The position numbers and the translations under genes were made by a program. Below are positions 25,061 through 34,301 of a stretch of DNA of 64,000 nt, one piece after another. Each line of letters opens with the position of its first letter. Position 1 is the stretch's first letter. This DNA comes from a virus. Where the stretch lies: IMG/VR virus record IMGVR_UViG_3300046542_000248, positions 124,001-188,000 of that record, one strand, 5' to 3'. The notes beneath the pieces were generated by a model. The model worked only from the letters and a program-made list of their open reading frames with translations, ran no database searches and was not told the DNA's origin.

Positions 25061-25132
25061 TATATGACACAATATTAGAAGTATCTAGTGTGTCAAAAAA
25101 TCAAACTACAAATTATTAGGAGGATTTTAACA

Positions 25133-25837
25133 ATGGCTAAAAAACTTATCGAGGTAACAAACGAAGTATCCAGCAAAGCATTTAACTGTGAACGCAACAT
25201 TGACGGTGACAATAAAAAGGCCGAAATTGATATCGCAATTCAAGCAATGATCGACACTGGTATCTCCAATGCAATTCCACGTGCTCTGTTCCTTATCATG
25301 GACGCTGAGCCGAAAGAAGAAGTACAATTGGTTGTAGGGCCGTTCACATACGGTGTAACTGCTCGTAAATCCGGCGAATCCTTATCATTGAATCCAACGT
25401 TCACGTTGACGAACGAAAAGAAATTCTTGGCTGAGCTTGACAATTTCGAAGAGAAGCTGCACAAGAACGTTTCCCTTATCGAAAGCATTGCAACAACTAT
25501 CGACGACGAAGTGTTCCTTGATACTGTTATGCACTGCTGCAAATTGGATGAATACGATGTGGCTGAAAGCGAATGGATTGAAAAGAAAACTGACGCTGAC
25601 CGTGGCGTTGAATTTGATCAAACTTCTTCGCAGCTATTCGTTGCATTACACATCTCCGCAATCATCCATGTCTTGGTTAACTCCAAGTCTCCGGATGAAG
25701 TAGTTAAATATGAAGTACCGGGCGAAGGTACGTATACGATCGAGCGTAAAAAGGACAAATGGGAATTCGGATTCATTCCATCCAAAGAGTTCAAACAAAC
25801 GATCAAAAACGACCGTCTTATCGAAGCCCTCGTCTAA
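25133..25837 (+). CDS. Hypothetical protein, paralog B of a tandem pair
   Basis: 234 residues from ATG 25133 behind TTAGGAGG. Paralog of the preceding gene (shared IDTGIS, VVGPFTYG, KLDEYDV...W, DRGVEFD, PGEGTYTIE) with a longer C-terminus. Its codon use is markedly GC-richer and more uniform than that of paralog A and resembles the major capsid and tail tube genes, so it is probably made in large amounts. Transcribed from its own early-type promoter and ended by a strong hairpin. Abundance early in infection could mean a structural or shell-like role, but there is no sequence motif to support a specific one. Confidence 0.75.
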   Translation: MAKKLIEVTNEVSSKAFNCERNIDGDNKKAEIDIAIQAMIDTGISNAIPRALFLIMDAEPKEEVQLVVGPFTYGVTARKSGESLSLNPTFTLTNEKKFLAELDNFEEKLHKNVSLIESIATTIDDEVFLDTVMHCCKLDEYDVAESEWIEKKTDADRGVEFDQTSSQLFVALHISAIIHVLVNSKSPDEVVKYEVPGEGTYTIERKKDKWEFGFIPSKEFKQTIKNDRLIEALV

Positions 25838-25849
25838 TTATCCTTTATC

Positions 25850-25895
25850 AAATAGGCCGAACCGGAAACTTATCCGGTTCGGTTCTTACTATTTG
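25850..25895 (+). terminator. Hairpin terminator
   Basis: CCGAACCGG at 25857-25865 pairs perfectly with CCGGTTCGG at 25874-25882; a T-rich but interrupted tail follows. Confidence 0.75.
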
Positions 25896-25927
25896 TCAAA
25901 ATTTTTTGTAAGGTGGGAGAATATATC

Positions 25928-26101
25928 ATGGAAGAAACTCAGCGTTCCGTTAGCTGTAAAAGCTGCAATTCAACTTCTTGGATTTCAGCAACACCTCTTG
26001 GTAGAAGAAATTATCAAAAGTTTAAATGTAAATGCAGGAAAACTGTTCGTATTCTCACTTTAAAATGGGGGAAGACATTACAGTTTAGTTCAAAGTTATA
26101 A
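25928..26101 (+). CDS. Small zinc-ribbon protein, 57 residues
   Basis: ATG 25928 behind AAGGTGGGAG. The pattern CKSCNS...(about 20)...CKCRK gives a likely four-cysteine zinc ribbon, followed by a basic tail (VRILTLKWGK). Short zinc ribbons of this type are common in phage genomes and often bind nucleic acid or RNA polymerase. It lies 31 bases upstream of the RNAP beta-N gene and is probably in the same transcript, which makes a link to transcription worth testing. Confidence 0.65.
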   Translation: MEETQRSVSCKSCNSTSWISATPLGRRNYQKFKCKCRKTVRILTLKWGKTLQFSSKL

Positions 26102-26132
26102 GTAGATAGATAAGAAGGGAAGATGTCAATAG

Positions 26133-28004
26133 ATGAATTATCTAAGCCAGATGGTCGCTAAAATGTCTGACACCATGGTTGATGGTATTAATGAAGATCT
26201 GTTTGACCGCCGGAAAGGGAAACAAATCTGGGAATTTATCGCTGAAGATTTAAGATCAGTAGAAATGTTACCTGATATATTCCTGAAGAATGTTCAATAT
26301 ATAAAGGACCCGTCTAAACTTGATGTTCGTTTGAACCTGAAGAATATTAAGAATAAGAAGATTCTCAAGAATAAAATTGAGAAGCTTATTCCAGTACAGC
26401 CTGATGTATTCGATGCTATTCGATTTACTGTGGATATTGCCGGTGGTCAGAAAGTAGAGAATACTATTCTGCTTCCGAAATATATAGATAGATACAACTT
26501 CATGATCTCTGGGAATAAAACTTTAGCTATGTTCCAGGTTGTAGATAACGCAACTTACAACCGCAAAGGTGAAGTAATCCTTAAATCCAGAATCCAGAAA
26601 CGTCTTAGCAGAGAAGAGAAGAAAAAGAAATATGAGCTTCTCTGTGTTGAGACAGGCAACCTTTACAAGATCAGTAATTTAAATATCAATCTATTCAAGA
26701 AGACTTTCAATCCGTTATACTACTTTGCGGCTAGAAGATCTATTCTTGGAACGATTGATTTCTTTGGATATACAAAGTTTCTTAATCTAGTTACAGAAGT
26801 TAAGCAGCCTGAATTGTTCTATTACTTCCGTATCAATTCTAACATTCTTTTCGAGTGTGAAAAGACGTTGTTTGATGATGACGGATTCTTTAGAACTTTC
26901 ACAGGATTACTTGCTCAGCTATTCAATACTCGTAACAAGATTGAAGATATTTATGAAGAAGAACTTTGGGTCAAGAAACTTGGCACGCTATTCACATCAG
27001 CGGCTAAGAATCAATTGAACAAAGGTTACGATGTTATGAAGTCATTCCGAAACGTTCTGGACACCACAACTCAGAATGCTTTACGGATTGATTACAAAGA
27101 CAAAGCTGATATCTACTGTGTATTACGGTGGATGATGCGAGAGTTCAATGAGTTGAGAAATATGGATAACAACTCCTTGGCTAATAAACGTATTCGTACT
27201 AATGAATATATTGCTGCATACTTTGCACGGTATTGGAAAGATAAAGTTAACTACGCTTTGAATCTGAAGCCGTATGATAAAGACAAGCTTGCACGGATCT
27301 TCAAGGTTGATGAGCACATTCTTATCAAAGCCTTGTTCCGTGGTAAGAAGCCATCTCCACTATTCCGTTACAATATTGATATCAATGATCTTCAAGCATT
27401 GAACGGATTGAAATTCTCACTCACAGGTATTCAAGGTCTGCCATCCGATAAAGTTAAGGATGAACAACGGGATATCTATCCGAGTCATCTTGGACGGTTC
27501 GAGCTTAATGCTATCTCGTCCAGTTCACCAGGTATCTCCGGTATGCTTACTCCATTCTGTAAGATTTATGATGGAGGATACTTCGGAGATTCTCAAGCAA
27601 TCGAGAAGCCTTATATCAAGAAGCTTCGTAAGAGAATCAAAGAGATTAAAACTAATGAGGGTGTATATAATGTGATTAGAGCGCATTATAAAACTCTTGA
27701 GGAAGATCATGAGAAGAGAAGATTCAATCTCAAGTATCGTGAACTTCGAAATGAACGTGGCTTTATCCAGATCGTAAGACCTAGATATATTCGTAATGAG
27801 CGAGGATATATTCGAGTTGATAAGGTGATTAATCCTGCGAGTTACAAACGTACTCCTAAAGGATATATCAAAGTCAACAGAAACTTTGTTCTATTGCGAC
27901 TTACTGCTAGTGTTAAACCTGAATTTAAACAAGGTTCGTATGTTAGAACTCCTGATGGCTATATTGGAATTACAATTAATCCAAACGGTCTATTTAAGAA
28001 ATAA
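26133..28004 (+). CDS. Phage multisubunit RNA polymerase, beta subunit N-terminal part
   Basis: 623 residues corresponding to the first half of RpoB. NNSLANKRIRTNEYI matches the DHLGNRRIR motif. QRDIYPSHLGRFELNAISSSSPGISGMLTPF at about residues 444-475 matches the R-D-x-H-P-x-H-x-G-R ... G-x-x-I-G-L motif of the rifampicin-region strands, with the usual ETPEGPN replaced. FGYTKFLN and the earlier PKYIDRYNFMISGNK segment fit the lobe region. The partner C-terminal half is at 18858, 5 kb upstream. No early-type element stands directly before it, so it is probably read through from 25041 or expressed from an unrecognised promoter. The fragment boundaries match the split seen in phiKZ/AR9-like RNA polymerases. 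Confidence 0.9.
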   Translation: MNYLSQMVAKMSDTMVDGINEDLFDRRKGKQIWEFIAEDLRSVEMLPDIFLKNVQYIKDPSKLDVRLNLKNIKNKKILKNKIEKLIPVQPDVFDAIRFTVDIAGGQKVENTILLPKYIDRYNFMISGNKTLAMFQVVDNATYNRKGEVILKSRIQKRLSREEKKKKYELLCVETGNLYKISNLNINLFKKTFNPLYYFAARRSILGTIDFFGYTKFLNLVTEVKQPELFYYFRINSNILFECEKTLFDDDGFFRTFTGLLAQLFNTRNKIEDIYEEELWVKKLGTLFTSAAKNQLNKGYDVMKSFRNVLDTTTQNALRIDYKDKADIYCVLRWMMREFNELRNMDNNSLANKRIRTNEYIAAYFARYWKDKVNYALNLKPYDKDKLARIFKVDEHILIKALFRGKKPSPLFRYNIDINDLQALNGLKFSLTGIQGLPSDKVKDEQRDIYPSHLGRFELNAISSSSPGISGMLTPFCKIYDGGYFGDSQAIEKPYIKKLRKRIKEIKTNEGVYNVIRAHYKTLEEDHEKRRFNLKYRELRNERGFIQIVRPRYIRNERGYIRVDKVINPASYKRTPKGYIKVNRNFVLLRLTASVKPEFKQGSYVRTPDGYIGITINPNGLFKK

Positions 28005-28018
28005 ACTGGAGGTAGTAT

Positions 28019-28660
28019 ATGCTACGTATAACAAAAGTTACACTTATAAGGCCAGAGGATCAACCTCTGGCTTTAAAGTCGCTTAGTAAAAAGCATAAGA
28101 AAATCCTTAAAGATTTAACTCACAGAATGAAACGTGATGCTTTGGCTAAAGATTGTACAGGCTTCACTAATCCTAATGAGAAGAACATTGTTCTTATGGG
28201 AGATCCTGATGAATACACCACTGTAAAAGGTCATGTTACTGATGATCATTTAGCGGATTTTGATTATCACCATGGTGAAGGTGCAAAATTCATTCTAGTT
28301 AATATAGGTCGTGGAATGTATAAGAAGCTTTCATTGAAAGCCTATGAAAAATTGTCCAAGATTCTATATATGACTGTACGAGTTAAAGCAACTGTATTAA
28401 CAGATGGTGACGGTGAGAATGATAATGATTATGAAACCGTCATGGATGACACATACAATGTCGCATCATTAAATTATCTATTCGGTATAATACCTCGTAT
28501 AGAAGGTGTCATTGATGGGCGTTCTGCTTTCCAGAGAAGTCAAGAAGGCTGGAATACAATCAATGAAACTGATATTACTGTGAAGATTCTTAATAAGAGT
28601 GGAAGTGTAGAAGTTCATACACTCCATAAGTTTCTAGACAAGTATAAACTATTCTACTAA
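28019..28660 (+). CDS. Hypothetical protein, 213 residues
   Basis: ATG behind CTGGAGGTAGT, 14 bases after the RNAP gene, so co-transcribed. A basic N-terminus (SLSKKHKKILKDLTHRMKR) is followed by an alpha/beta core with an acidic loop (DGDGENDNDYE). No recognised domain or cysteine motif. Cytoplasmic by composition. Confidence 0.65.
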   Translation: MLRITKVTLIRPEDQPLALKSLSKKHKKILKDLTHRMKRDALAKDCTGFTNPNEKNIVLMGDPDEYTTVKGHVTDDHLADFDYHHGEGAKFILVNIGRGMYKKLSLKAYEKLSKILYMTVRVKATVLTDGDGENDNDYETVMDDTYNVASLNYLFGIIPRIEGVIDGRSAFQRSQEGWNTINETDITVKILNKSGSVEVHTLHKFLDKYKLFY

Positions 28661-28673
28661 TGGAGGTATTCAA

Positions 28674-29324
28674 ATGAAAAGATCTGATATTGATAGTATT
28701 TGTGTCGGTGATAAATTTAAAGATGATCAAGGGGTACTATTTAAGATTAGAACGTTTCATGGTAGTAGACATGTTTGGTGTGAATGCTGCGAACATCCTG
28801 ATCCTGAACGTCCTTATCCTTTAGACCATTATGATTGCTATTTCTTACGTGATAAAACATTACTAGATCGAATCAATGATTATCATGATGAAATTACAAT
28901 GGCTGTCGGTGCGTCTACTGCTATACCATATGAAGCTAATCTTATTCTTAAACTTATCATACCACATAGTGAGAATCCTAATCCTATGAGGATTGAAATG
29001 CTTAAGAAAGCAAATAAAAATCTAGATATTCTTAAAGGTATCTTTACTCCTATGCCGGATGAAAGTGAAGGAATGAAGAAAATAATAAGAAAAGGTCTTT
29101 TAACCATCAAGATGGATGGCGATCCTGATCCGGATAATTATATCTTCCAAGGTGAAACGGAAATTATATTGAATAATGACTTCCAACTTGAAAAAACCTG
29201 GAATGGTGACGATACAGAATCCATAATTCCTCCTGATGTGGCTTTAAAAGCTTGTCAACAGGTTGATCAAGAGATTTTTGATTTTATGAAAAAGAATGAA
29301 ACAGAAAAAGCCCAAGAGGAGTAA
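28674..29324 (+). CDS. Hypothetical protein with Cys/His-rich N-terminus
   Basis: 216 residues behind TGGAGGTATTCAA. The N-terminal 60 residues contain GDKFKD..G.LFKI (an SH3-like strand pattern) and the cluster WCECCEHPDPERPYPLDHYDCYF, whose cysteines and histidines could hold a metal. The rest is helical and acidic, ending in a K/E-rich tail. Unknown function. Its stop lies inside the bidirectional terminator shared with the convergent structural gene. Confidence 0.65.
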   Translation: MKRSDIDSICVGDKFKDDQGVLFKIRTFHGSRHVWCECCEHPDPERPYPLDHYDCYFLRDKTLLDRINDYHDEITMAVGASTAIPYEANLILKLIIPHSENPNPMRIEMLKKANKNLDILKGIFTPMPDESEGMKKIIRKGLLTIKMDGDPDPDNYIFQGETEIILNNDFQLEKTWNGDDTESIIPPDVALKACQQVDQEIFDFMKKNETEKAQEE

Positions 29325-29350
29325 TTTCCTCTTGGGTTTCTTTTTTTTTG
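29306..29350. terminator. Bidirectional terminator between convergent genes
   Basis: CCCAAGAGGA at 29311-29320 pairs with TCCTCTTGGG at 29327-29336. A T-run follows on the plus strand and an A-rich tract precedes it, serving both strands. It overlaps the stop codon of the plus-strand gene. Confidence 0.85.
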
Positions 29351-29353
29351 TTT

Positions 29354-30070
29354 TTATTCGTAACGACGAGTAAATTTACCAGCTTTATTCGGATAGCCTT
29401 TGCTATTGAATCTATCAATAACTTCTTTGCGATCCGACTCTCCACTCTCGAATAGACTAAGTTTAAGATCCACATTACCGATAGGCATACTCAACTGATC
29501 ATAGTGCTTCAGCTTATTGAATATGAAGATCTTAATATCAGCTTCTGCAAGATCTAAGAACTGTTCCACTACAGAATCAGCGATTGAAGAGAATGAAGGA
29601 TAGGTCATCTTGAAAGTAACGTACAAATCAGTTGTACCAAATCCTTTTAACTTCAATCTATTAGGAGGAATGAATTTAAACTTCTTGTAACTATATCCAG
29701 CAGCAGAAGCAATGTTCGTAGCCGCTGAATTTATTAGTACATCTTCAATACTCATATTAAACGGTATATAGCTATCCATCATAGACATACTATCTATACC
29801 AGATTTAATCTGAACATCTGCTACCGAAATGATATGAAGTTTATTCACAGTAATTTCAGGGATATTTAAGTAGAACTCATTTTCAACCGAGGTTTTATTC
29901 TCCTGTGGGTCGAAATCATATCTTCTGTAACACGGAAAATATTGTGAGAAGATAGGAAGAGTATTGGTCATAAGATTCTTATGAATCTCAGGATAAAGAT
30001 AGTTTAACTTATACTCAGGTAATCCTAATCTTTGATTGAGAAGGATATCGAGAATTGTATTGATATTCAA
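29354..30070 (-). CDS. Probable virion structural protein (neck/connector candidate)
   Basis: 238 residues, TTG start behind GAGGTGAT. A beta-rich middle (ENEFYLNIPEI, KLKGFGTTDLYVTFKMTYP) and a helical end with FLDLAEADIKIFIFNKLKHYD...MPIGNVDLKL. The pattern of a short helical start, a beta domain and a helical amphipathic end, and its place next to the prohead protease in the head module, suggest a neck, head-completion or connector protein. The family is not firmly recognised. It lies 33 bases downstream of the protease on the same strand, so both are one minus-strand unit. Confidence 0.6.
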   Translation of the reverse strand: MNINTILDILLNQRLGLPEYKLNYLYPEIHKNLMTNTLPIFSQYFPCYRRYDFDPQENKTSVENEFYLNIPEITVNKLHIISVADVQIKSGIDSMSMMDSYIPFNMSIEDVLINSAATNIASAAGYSYKKFKFIPPNRLKLKGFGTTDLYVTFKMTYPSFSSIADSVVEQFLDLAEADIKIFIFNKLKHYDQLSMPIGNVDLKLSLFESGESDRKEVIDRFNSKGYPNKAGKFTRRYE

Positions 30071-30103
30071 TTATATCACCTCAATTCTTTTTTGCTTTTT
30101 ATA

Positions 30104-30970
30104 TTAGCGAAGACCACGAAGGATATTTTTGTAGTTATCTTTAACGTAAGATTCTACAGGAACAAATACTTTAATGGAAGATCCAAGATGAGATCCTTCA
30201 AGAATGATTTGACCTTTATCATTGAAAGTTCCAGCAGACTCTTCAAGTCCGAATAGTTCCTTAGCAATCTTGATATTATCAGACGCTTCAAGAACGAAGT
30301 TAGTGATTTGTTGAGTGATAGTGCTTGATTCCATCAAGTATGTGAGGGAACACTCTTGCAAGAAGGAATCAGTATACACATTGGTACCAGTTACATCACT
30401 AGGAGTAGCATAGGACTCTACATGAGAAGGTCTGTTTACTTGATCATAAGTGATGATAGTCAAAGGCCATACAGCAACGCTATTGGAATCAGTTGCTCCG
30501 AATGCACGAAGCGAGAAGCCCCAAGGACGACCTGCCATAAGTTTGTTATACATATCAAATCCATAACCAAATGGGGCAGTTGTTACACTGGCTTTAAGGA
30601 GATTACCCTCTTGCCAAGTTTTGTCGATATAGTGAGATACAAATGGATCAAGAACTTGGGATTGACGAGTAACATCCTTACTATCTGGATGACACCATTC
30701 TCCAGCCCATTGTTTTACCTTCATATCATTTTGAATCTTAGGGTTTTCAGCAATACCCCTCATTACTACTTTACCTGGATAATTACGACCGTTCCAGTTG
30801 ATACGATCAAAACTTTGTAGTACAGATTCGGCAGTTACAGTTTTAACTTTACCATCTGTACCATTAACTGTGTTCTCTCTTAGGATATTAGTTTTAATAT
30901 CCCCAGGATTTACAGCAGCTTCTACGATATAATAGATTGGAAATTCTTTCTTTGTAACTTGTGCGAACAT
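30104..30970 (-). CDS. Prohead (capsid maturation) protease
   Basis: 288 residues from the ATG at 30970 (AAGGGA upstream; the frame is open further but without a better site). The core has the phage prohead protease pattern (T4 gp21 type, S77/U35-like): NWNGRNYP at residues 58-65, AGEWCHP with the likely catalytic His94, a strand region LLKASVTTAPFG, and GFSLRAFG with the likely nucleophile Ser153. Such enzymes cleave scaffold, internal and capsid proteins inside the prohead, usually after a glutamate. The C-terminal 80 residues (EASDNIKIAKELFGLEES) may be an autocleaved, core-targeting tail. Neighbouring head genes support the call. Confidence 0.85.
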   Translation of the reverse strand: MFAQVTKKEFPIYYIVEAAVNPGDIKTNILRENTVNGTDGKVKTVTAESVLQSFDRINWNGRNYPGKVVMRGIAENPKIQNDMKVKQWAGEWCHPDSKDVTRQSQVLDPFVSHYIDKTWQEGNLLKASVTTAPFGYGFDMYNKLMAGRPWGFSLRAFGATDSNSVAVWPLTIITYDQVNRPSHVESYATPSDVTGTNVYTDSFLQECSLTYLMESSTITQQITNFVLEASDNIKIAKELFGLEESAGTFNDKGQIILEGSHLGSSIKVFVPVESYVKDNYKNILRGLR

Positions 30971-31097
30971 AGTTATCAATCCCTTCCTCAATATAGGTAC
31001 TATTAATGTAGTGTTCGACTGTAAAAAAGCTGTACAAATGTATAACTCGAAACATTTGAATAATGTAATCTATTCAATGAAAGGATGTGTACCATAA

Positions 31098-31790
31098 ATG
31101 ATTAATGGATTCTATAATAGCAAATTACTGTCGGGTAAAAAATCACAAATGCTTCAAATGGCAGTACCTTTTAGCCATGAAGATGAATCAGAAATTGTTG
31201 CCCCTATTGATGGTGATCTTGCTCTTGAGGCAATGATCCTATCACTAACTGAGACTCTCAATGAGTATATTGAAGCAAATACTGAAATGGTTCAATTACA
31301 AGAGGGTGTTACTCAAGTAGTAAGAAAAGTTAAAGACTCTGTAGCAAAAACAGTTGTAAGATTTACACTAGCTGATAAAGAAATGTCTGAAAAAATCAAT
31401 GATAAGTTTAATAGGTACATTAAACTCTTTAGAGAAAATAAGAGAAATGCTGCTTATGATACTATCGTTAAAAGTTCTATTAATCTTTCCAGAATGCTGA
31501 AAAATCTTTTAGGGTCATTTATCCTTGGACTCTTAATTCCTGGTGGTATTCCTGTAAAGATTGTTACTGCTGTAACTGCAATCATTGTTAAAACTGCTAT
31601 GGATAAGAGAGCAGACTCTAAGTATAAGAATCTTATCTTTAATGATTTGAAATTTGAAATTCAAGTTGTTAAGGAGAAGCTTAGAGATGCTGAGACTAGA
31701 GGAGATATCAAAGCCAAGTATAAACTCTTGAGAATTGAAAATCAACTTGGTCGAGCAATGAACAGAATTCAATACAACTTGAAAGAATAA
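31098..31790 (+). CDS. Head-module protein with hydrophobic segment
   Basis: 230 residues, ATG behind GAAAGGATGTG. An acidic N-terminal third is followed by a basic helical region and then a strongly hydrophobic segment at about residues 140-170 (LLGSFILGLLIPGGIPVKIVTAVTAIIV). That segment could be one or two membrane passes or a buried hairpin. The C-terminus is charged and helical. It is divergently transcribed from the protease gene and precedes the acidic scaffold-like gene. Internal head or membrane role cannot be decided. Confidence 0.65.
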   Translation: MINGFYNSKLLSGKKSQMLQMAVPFSHEDESEIVAPIDGDLALEAMILSLTETLNEYIEANTEMVQLQEGVTQVVRKVKDSVAKTVVRFTLADKEMSEKINDKFNRYIKLFRENKRNAAYDTIVKSSINLSRMLKNLLGSFILGLLIPGGIPVKIVTAVTAIIVKTAMDKRADSKYKNLIFNDLKFEIQVVKEKLRDAETRGDIKAKYKLLRIENQLGRAMNRIQYNLKE

Positions 31791-31804
31791 TAGGAGGTGC
31801 CAGA

Positions 31805-32542
31805 ATGAGTGATGTTGCTAATAAGCTTCGGCTTATAATGGAAGGTGGTCTACTATTAGAAGCACCTGAAGATAAGTATGATCTTCCAAGTGGAGGTAGT
31901 GATAAAGCACCACCTATTCCTAAGGATGATACTGCTACTGATGATACTAATAAAGGAGGTGATACTACAAATACCGATGGAAACGAAAATACCGATGATA
32001 ACAAAAGTACTGACCCGACTGATCCTTCTACCAGTGATGATAATGCTGGCACTGATGACGATGCTGGCGGGAATTATGATCTTGATGACGACAGTTCTGA
32101 TGACGATAGTGGTACTGATGACGCCCCTATCACTTCTGATACTGGAGATGCTGACACTACTGGGACTGAGGATACGGCGGCTACTCCACCGGCACCGAAA
32201 GTTGGAGAACTCTTAAACATTGATCCTAAAGCTAGAGCTATCCTCATTTATAATAACTTTGAGAGATATCGAGATCTTAGGGATGATACTAGTAGATTAA
32301 TTAGTGAACTTTCAGAATTTGTTCCTACTAATGATGATATCAGATTGGTAGTAAATACTACTATTGAAAAGGGAACTGATCTTGTAAATAAACTCACTGA
32401 TTATATTTTATATAAGTACTCTGATAATTCTTATGAAATTAACTATTATAATTTTATGCAATTTATTCTGGAGAAGCGTCTACTAGGCGAACTTTATGCT
32501 AATATCATTAAGTCCTCATCTCAGGTCAAAAAGAATAAATAA
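31805..32542 (+). CDS. Acidic scaffold-like / internal head protein
   Basis: 245 residues, ATG behind TAGGAGGTGCCAGA. Three parts: an N-terminal helix NKLRLIMEGGLLLEAPE; a long disordered stretch (about residues 30-135) made mainly of D, T, G, S and N with almost no hydrophobic residues; and a folded helical C-terminal third. Acidic, helical, low-complexity proteins just upstream of the capsid gene are typical of scaffold or core proteins. The N-terminal motif recurs in the proteins at 35609 and 48592, suggesting a shared capsid-targeting or cleavable propeptide. No catalytic motif. Confidence 0.7.
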   Translation: MSDVANKLRLIMEGGLLLEAPEDKYDLPSGGSDKAPPIPKDDTATDDTNKGGDTTNTDGNENTDDNKSTDPTDPSTSDDNAGTDDDAGGNYDLDDDSSDDDSGTDDAPITSDTGDADTTGTEDTAATPPAPKVGELLNIDPKARAILIYNNFERYRDLRDDTSRLISELSEFVPTNDDIRLVVNTTIEKGTDLVNKLTDYILYKYSDNSYEINYYNFMQFILEKRLLGELYANIIKSSSQVKKNK

Positions 32543-32637
32543 AAAAATAACTTCGAGAGAAGCAACATAAAATCGAGGTTTTAGAAAAACCAACAAAGAA
32601 TAAATATTTTAACTTACTCTTAAGGAGGAATTTCAAA

Positions 32638-34281
32638 ATGGCTAATCGCGACTTTCTTGAATTGTCCATGGGTATGACTACTGCTTCCGATCCTGCGGTT
32701 TCGAACTTCTATGCGAAACTGTTTGAATCTCATGGTGGTAATGTTTCTGGTGACTTGGCTAGTATTTTCAAAAGCAAAGAATCCGCACAATCTTTCTTGG
32801 AATCCGTAAACGAGGTTTTGGCTGAAAGCACTTACGAAGGTCAAGGTCTTGCGAATTCCATCTTGCGTGAAGATGCTGCAGCTCGTGCAGTGTCCATGCA
32901 AAACGTAGTAAACGAGATGCTTACTGAAGCAACTCAACAAGGCCTATCGGCTCTTAAACCGATCTCCTTGACATCTTTCGGGTTCCAAATCCGTTCGTAT
33001 GTTAAAGCAGTTATGCATCGTGCAGTTAAAACGATTCAAGCTGAGCGTCCAAGTTTCAAAATCACTGAGCGTAAGCAATACGTGATCGACATTGCTGGTA
33101 ACAAACATTATTTCACTGATGCATTCAACCGTAACTCGGATTTGGTGAACAACCTTCATCAAAAATTCGATTTCACAGTTACTGCACCAACAACGGCTTA
33201 TGATATCTTCACATCCGGTTCGATCGACAAGCGTAACAAGCTTGGAATCGACGTAGTTCTAAAATCTTTCACTGGTGTTAAAACCGATGGTACGACTGCT
33301 GAAGTTGCTGGCGATTTGAAAATCGTTGGACGCAACCGTCAGATCGACATCGAAACTGGTCGTTTCAGCGTTGATGTAACAATCGGACCTGAATTGACTA
33401 AAGCTACAATCATGGGCGAGATCGACTTCGAAGCTGCTGTTCTTACAAGCATCTCCGCAACTTCTTCCCGTGTTAAAACAGTAACTTTCGGTGCTCGTTT
33501 GTCTTCCGAAACTCATTTGAAAGCACTTCAAACTGGTTTCGAACACAAACACACAAACGTTGCTATTCCAGACGGCGCACACATCGAAGTGAACCCATCC
33601 GTTGAGTTCCTTGATGATGTAACTCGTATGACTGGTATCAACGTACTTGAAGAGTACACAAATCAAATGGGTCAATTGGTTGAGCAGTTGGAAGACCGCA
33701 CAATCTATGAGGCTCTTAAGGATCTTGAATCCCAAGCAATCCTTGCAAAAACTTTCAATGTAACTCCGGATGCGAGCTTCTCCCTTGGTCGTGAAGAATG
33801 GCTTCGTCGTGAGTTCCACCCGTTCATTGAGCGTATTTGTATCCGTCTTAAAGCTGAACTTCAGCTTGATGATTGCCACTTCCGTGTAGTTGGTAACCCG
33901 ATTGATATTCGTGTACCAAATGCATCCGGCGAGCAATACATCTTCCGTCGTAACCAGGATATGACTGGTGCTTCGCAAATCAACTATGATTTCGCGGTAA
34001 TGAGCACTGGTAACACTGTGTTCTACCTGTCTACAGATCGTGTAGCACCAGGTAAAATCTATGTTAACCTTATCCCTAACAGCATTCAAAACAACATCAT
34101 CACAGTTAACCACTACCGTTATGCTAACTATGTTAGCAACAAATACCGTAGCTCGGTTAACCCAGCCCTTCCGGCTATCATGGTGTCCAGCCGCTACCAA
34201 ACTAAGGAATACAATCCTGTTATGGCGGTTATCACTATGGACAATAACTACAGCGACTTCTACACTGGCAGATACGCATAA
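32638..34281 (+). CDS. Major capsid protein
   Basis: 547 residues behind TTAAGGAGGA. The gene has the GC-richer codon choice of very highly expressed genes. Region 110-150 (FQIRSYVKAVMHRAVKTIQAERPSFKITERKQYVID) fits the start of a HK97-fold gp23-type capsid protein, and the C-terminal ASN...IMVSSRY-type segment is also consistent. The first 100 residues are helical and glutamate-rich (EVLAESTYEG, ANSILREDAA, NEMLTEATQQ) and probably form a delta-domain that the prohead protease removes; LTE-A at residues 95-98 is a candidate cleavage site. Position beside scaffold, protease, portal and terminase supports the call. Closed by a strong terminator. Confidence 0.85.
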   Translation: MANRDFLELSMGMTTASDPAVSNFYAKLFESHGGNVSGDLASIFKSKESAQSFLESVNEVLAESTYEGQGLANSILREDAAARAVSMQNVVNEMLTEATQQGLSALKPISLTSFGFQIRSYVKAVMHRAVKTIQAERPSFKITERKQYVIDIAGNKHYFTDAFNRNSDLVNNLHQKFDFTVTAPTTAYDIFTSGSIDKRNKLGIDVVLKSFTGVKTDGTTAEVAGDLKIVGRNRQIDIETGRFSVDVTIGPELTKATIMGEIDFEAAVLTSISATSSRVKTVTFGARLSSETHLKALQTGFEHKHTNVAIPDGAHIEVNPSVEFLDDVTRMTGINVLEEYTNQMGQLVEQLEDRTIYEALKDLESQAILAKTFNVTPDASFSLGREEWLRREFHPFIERICIRLKAELQLDDCHFRVVGNPIDIRVPNASGEQYIFRRNQDMTGASQINYDFAVMSTGNTVFYLSTDRVAPGKIYVNLIPNSIQNNIITVNHYRYANYVSNKYRSSVNPALPAIMVSSRYQTKEYNPVMAVITMDNNYSDFYTGRYA

Positions 34282-34301
34282 GAAGATAGTTAGCTAGAAG
34301 A

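Noticed and set aside
33259-34200. 313-codon minus-strand open frame inside the major capsid gene
   Set aside because: It is antisense to a gene with strong codon bias, has no ribosome binding site, and its protein is cysteine- and valine-rich without a domain. Such frames arise from the biased codons of the sense gene.
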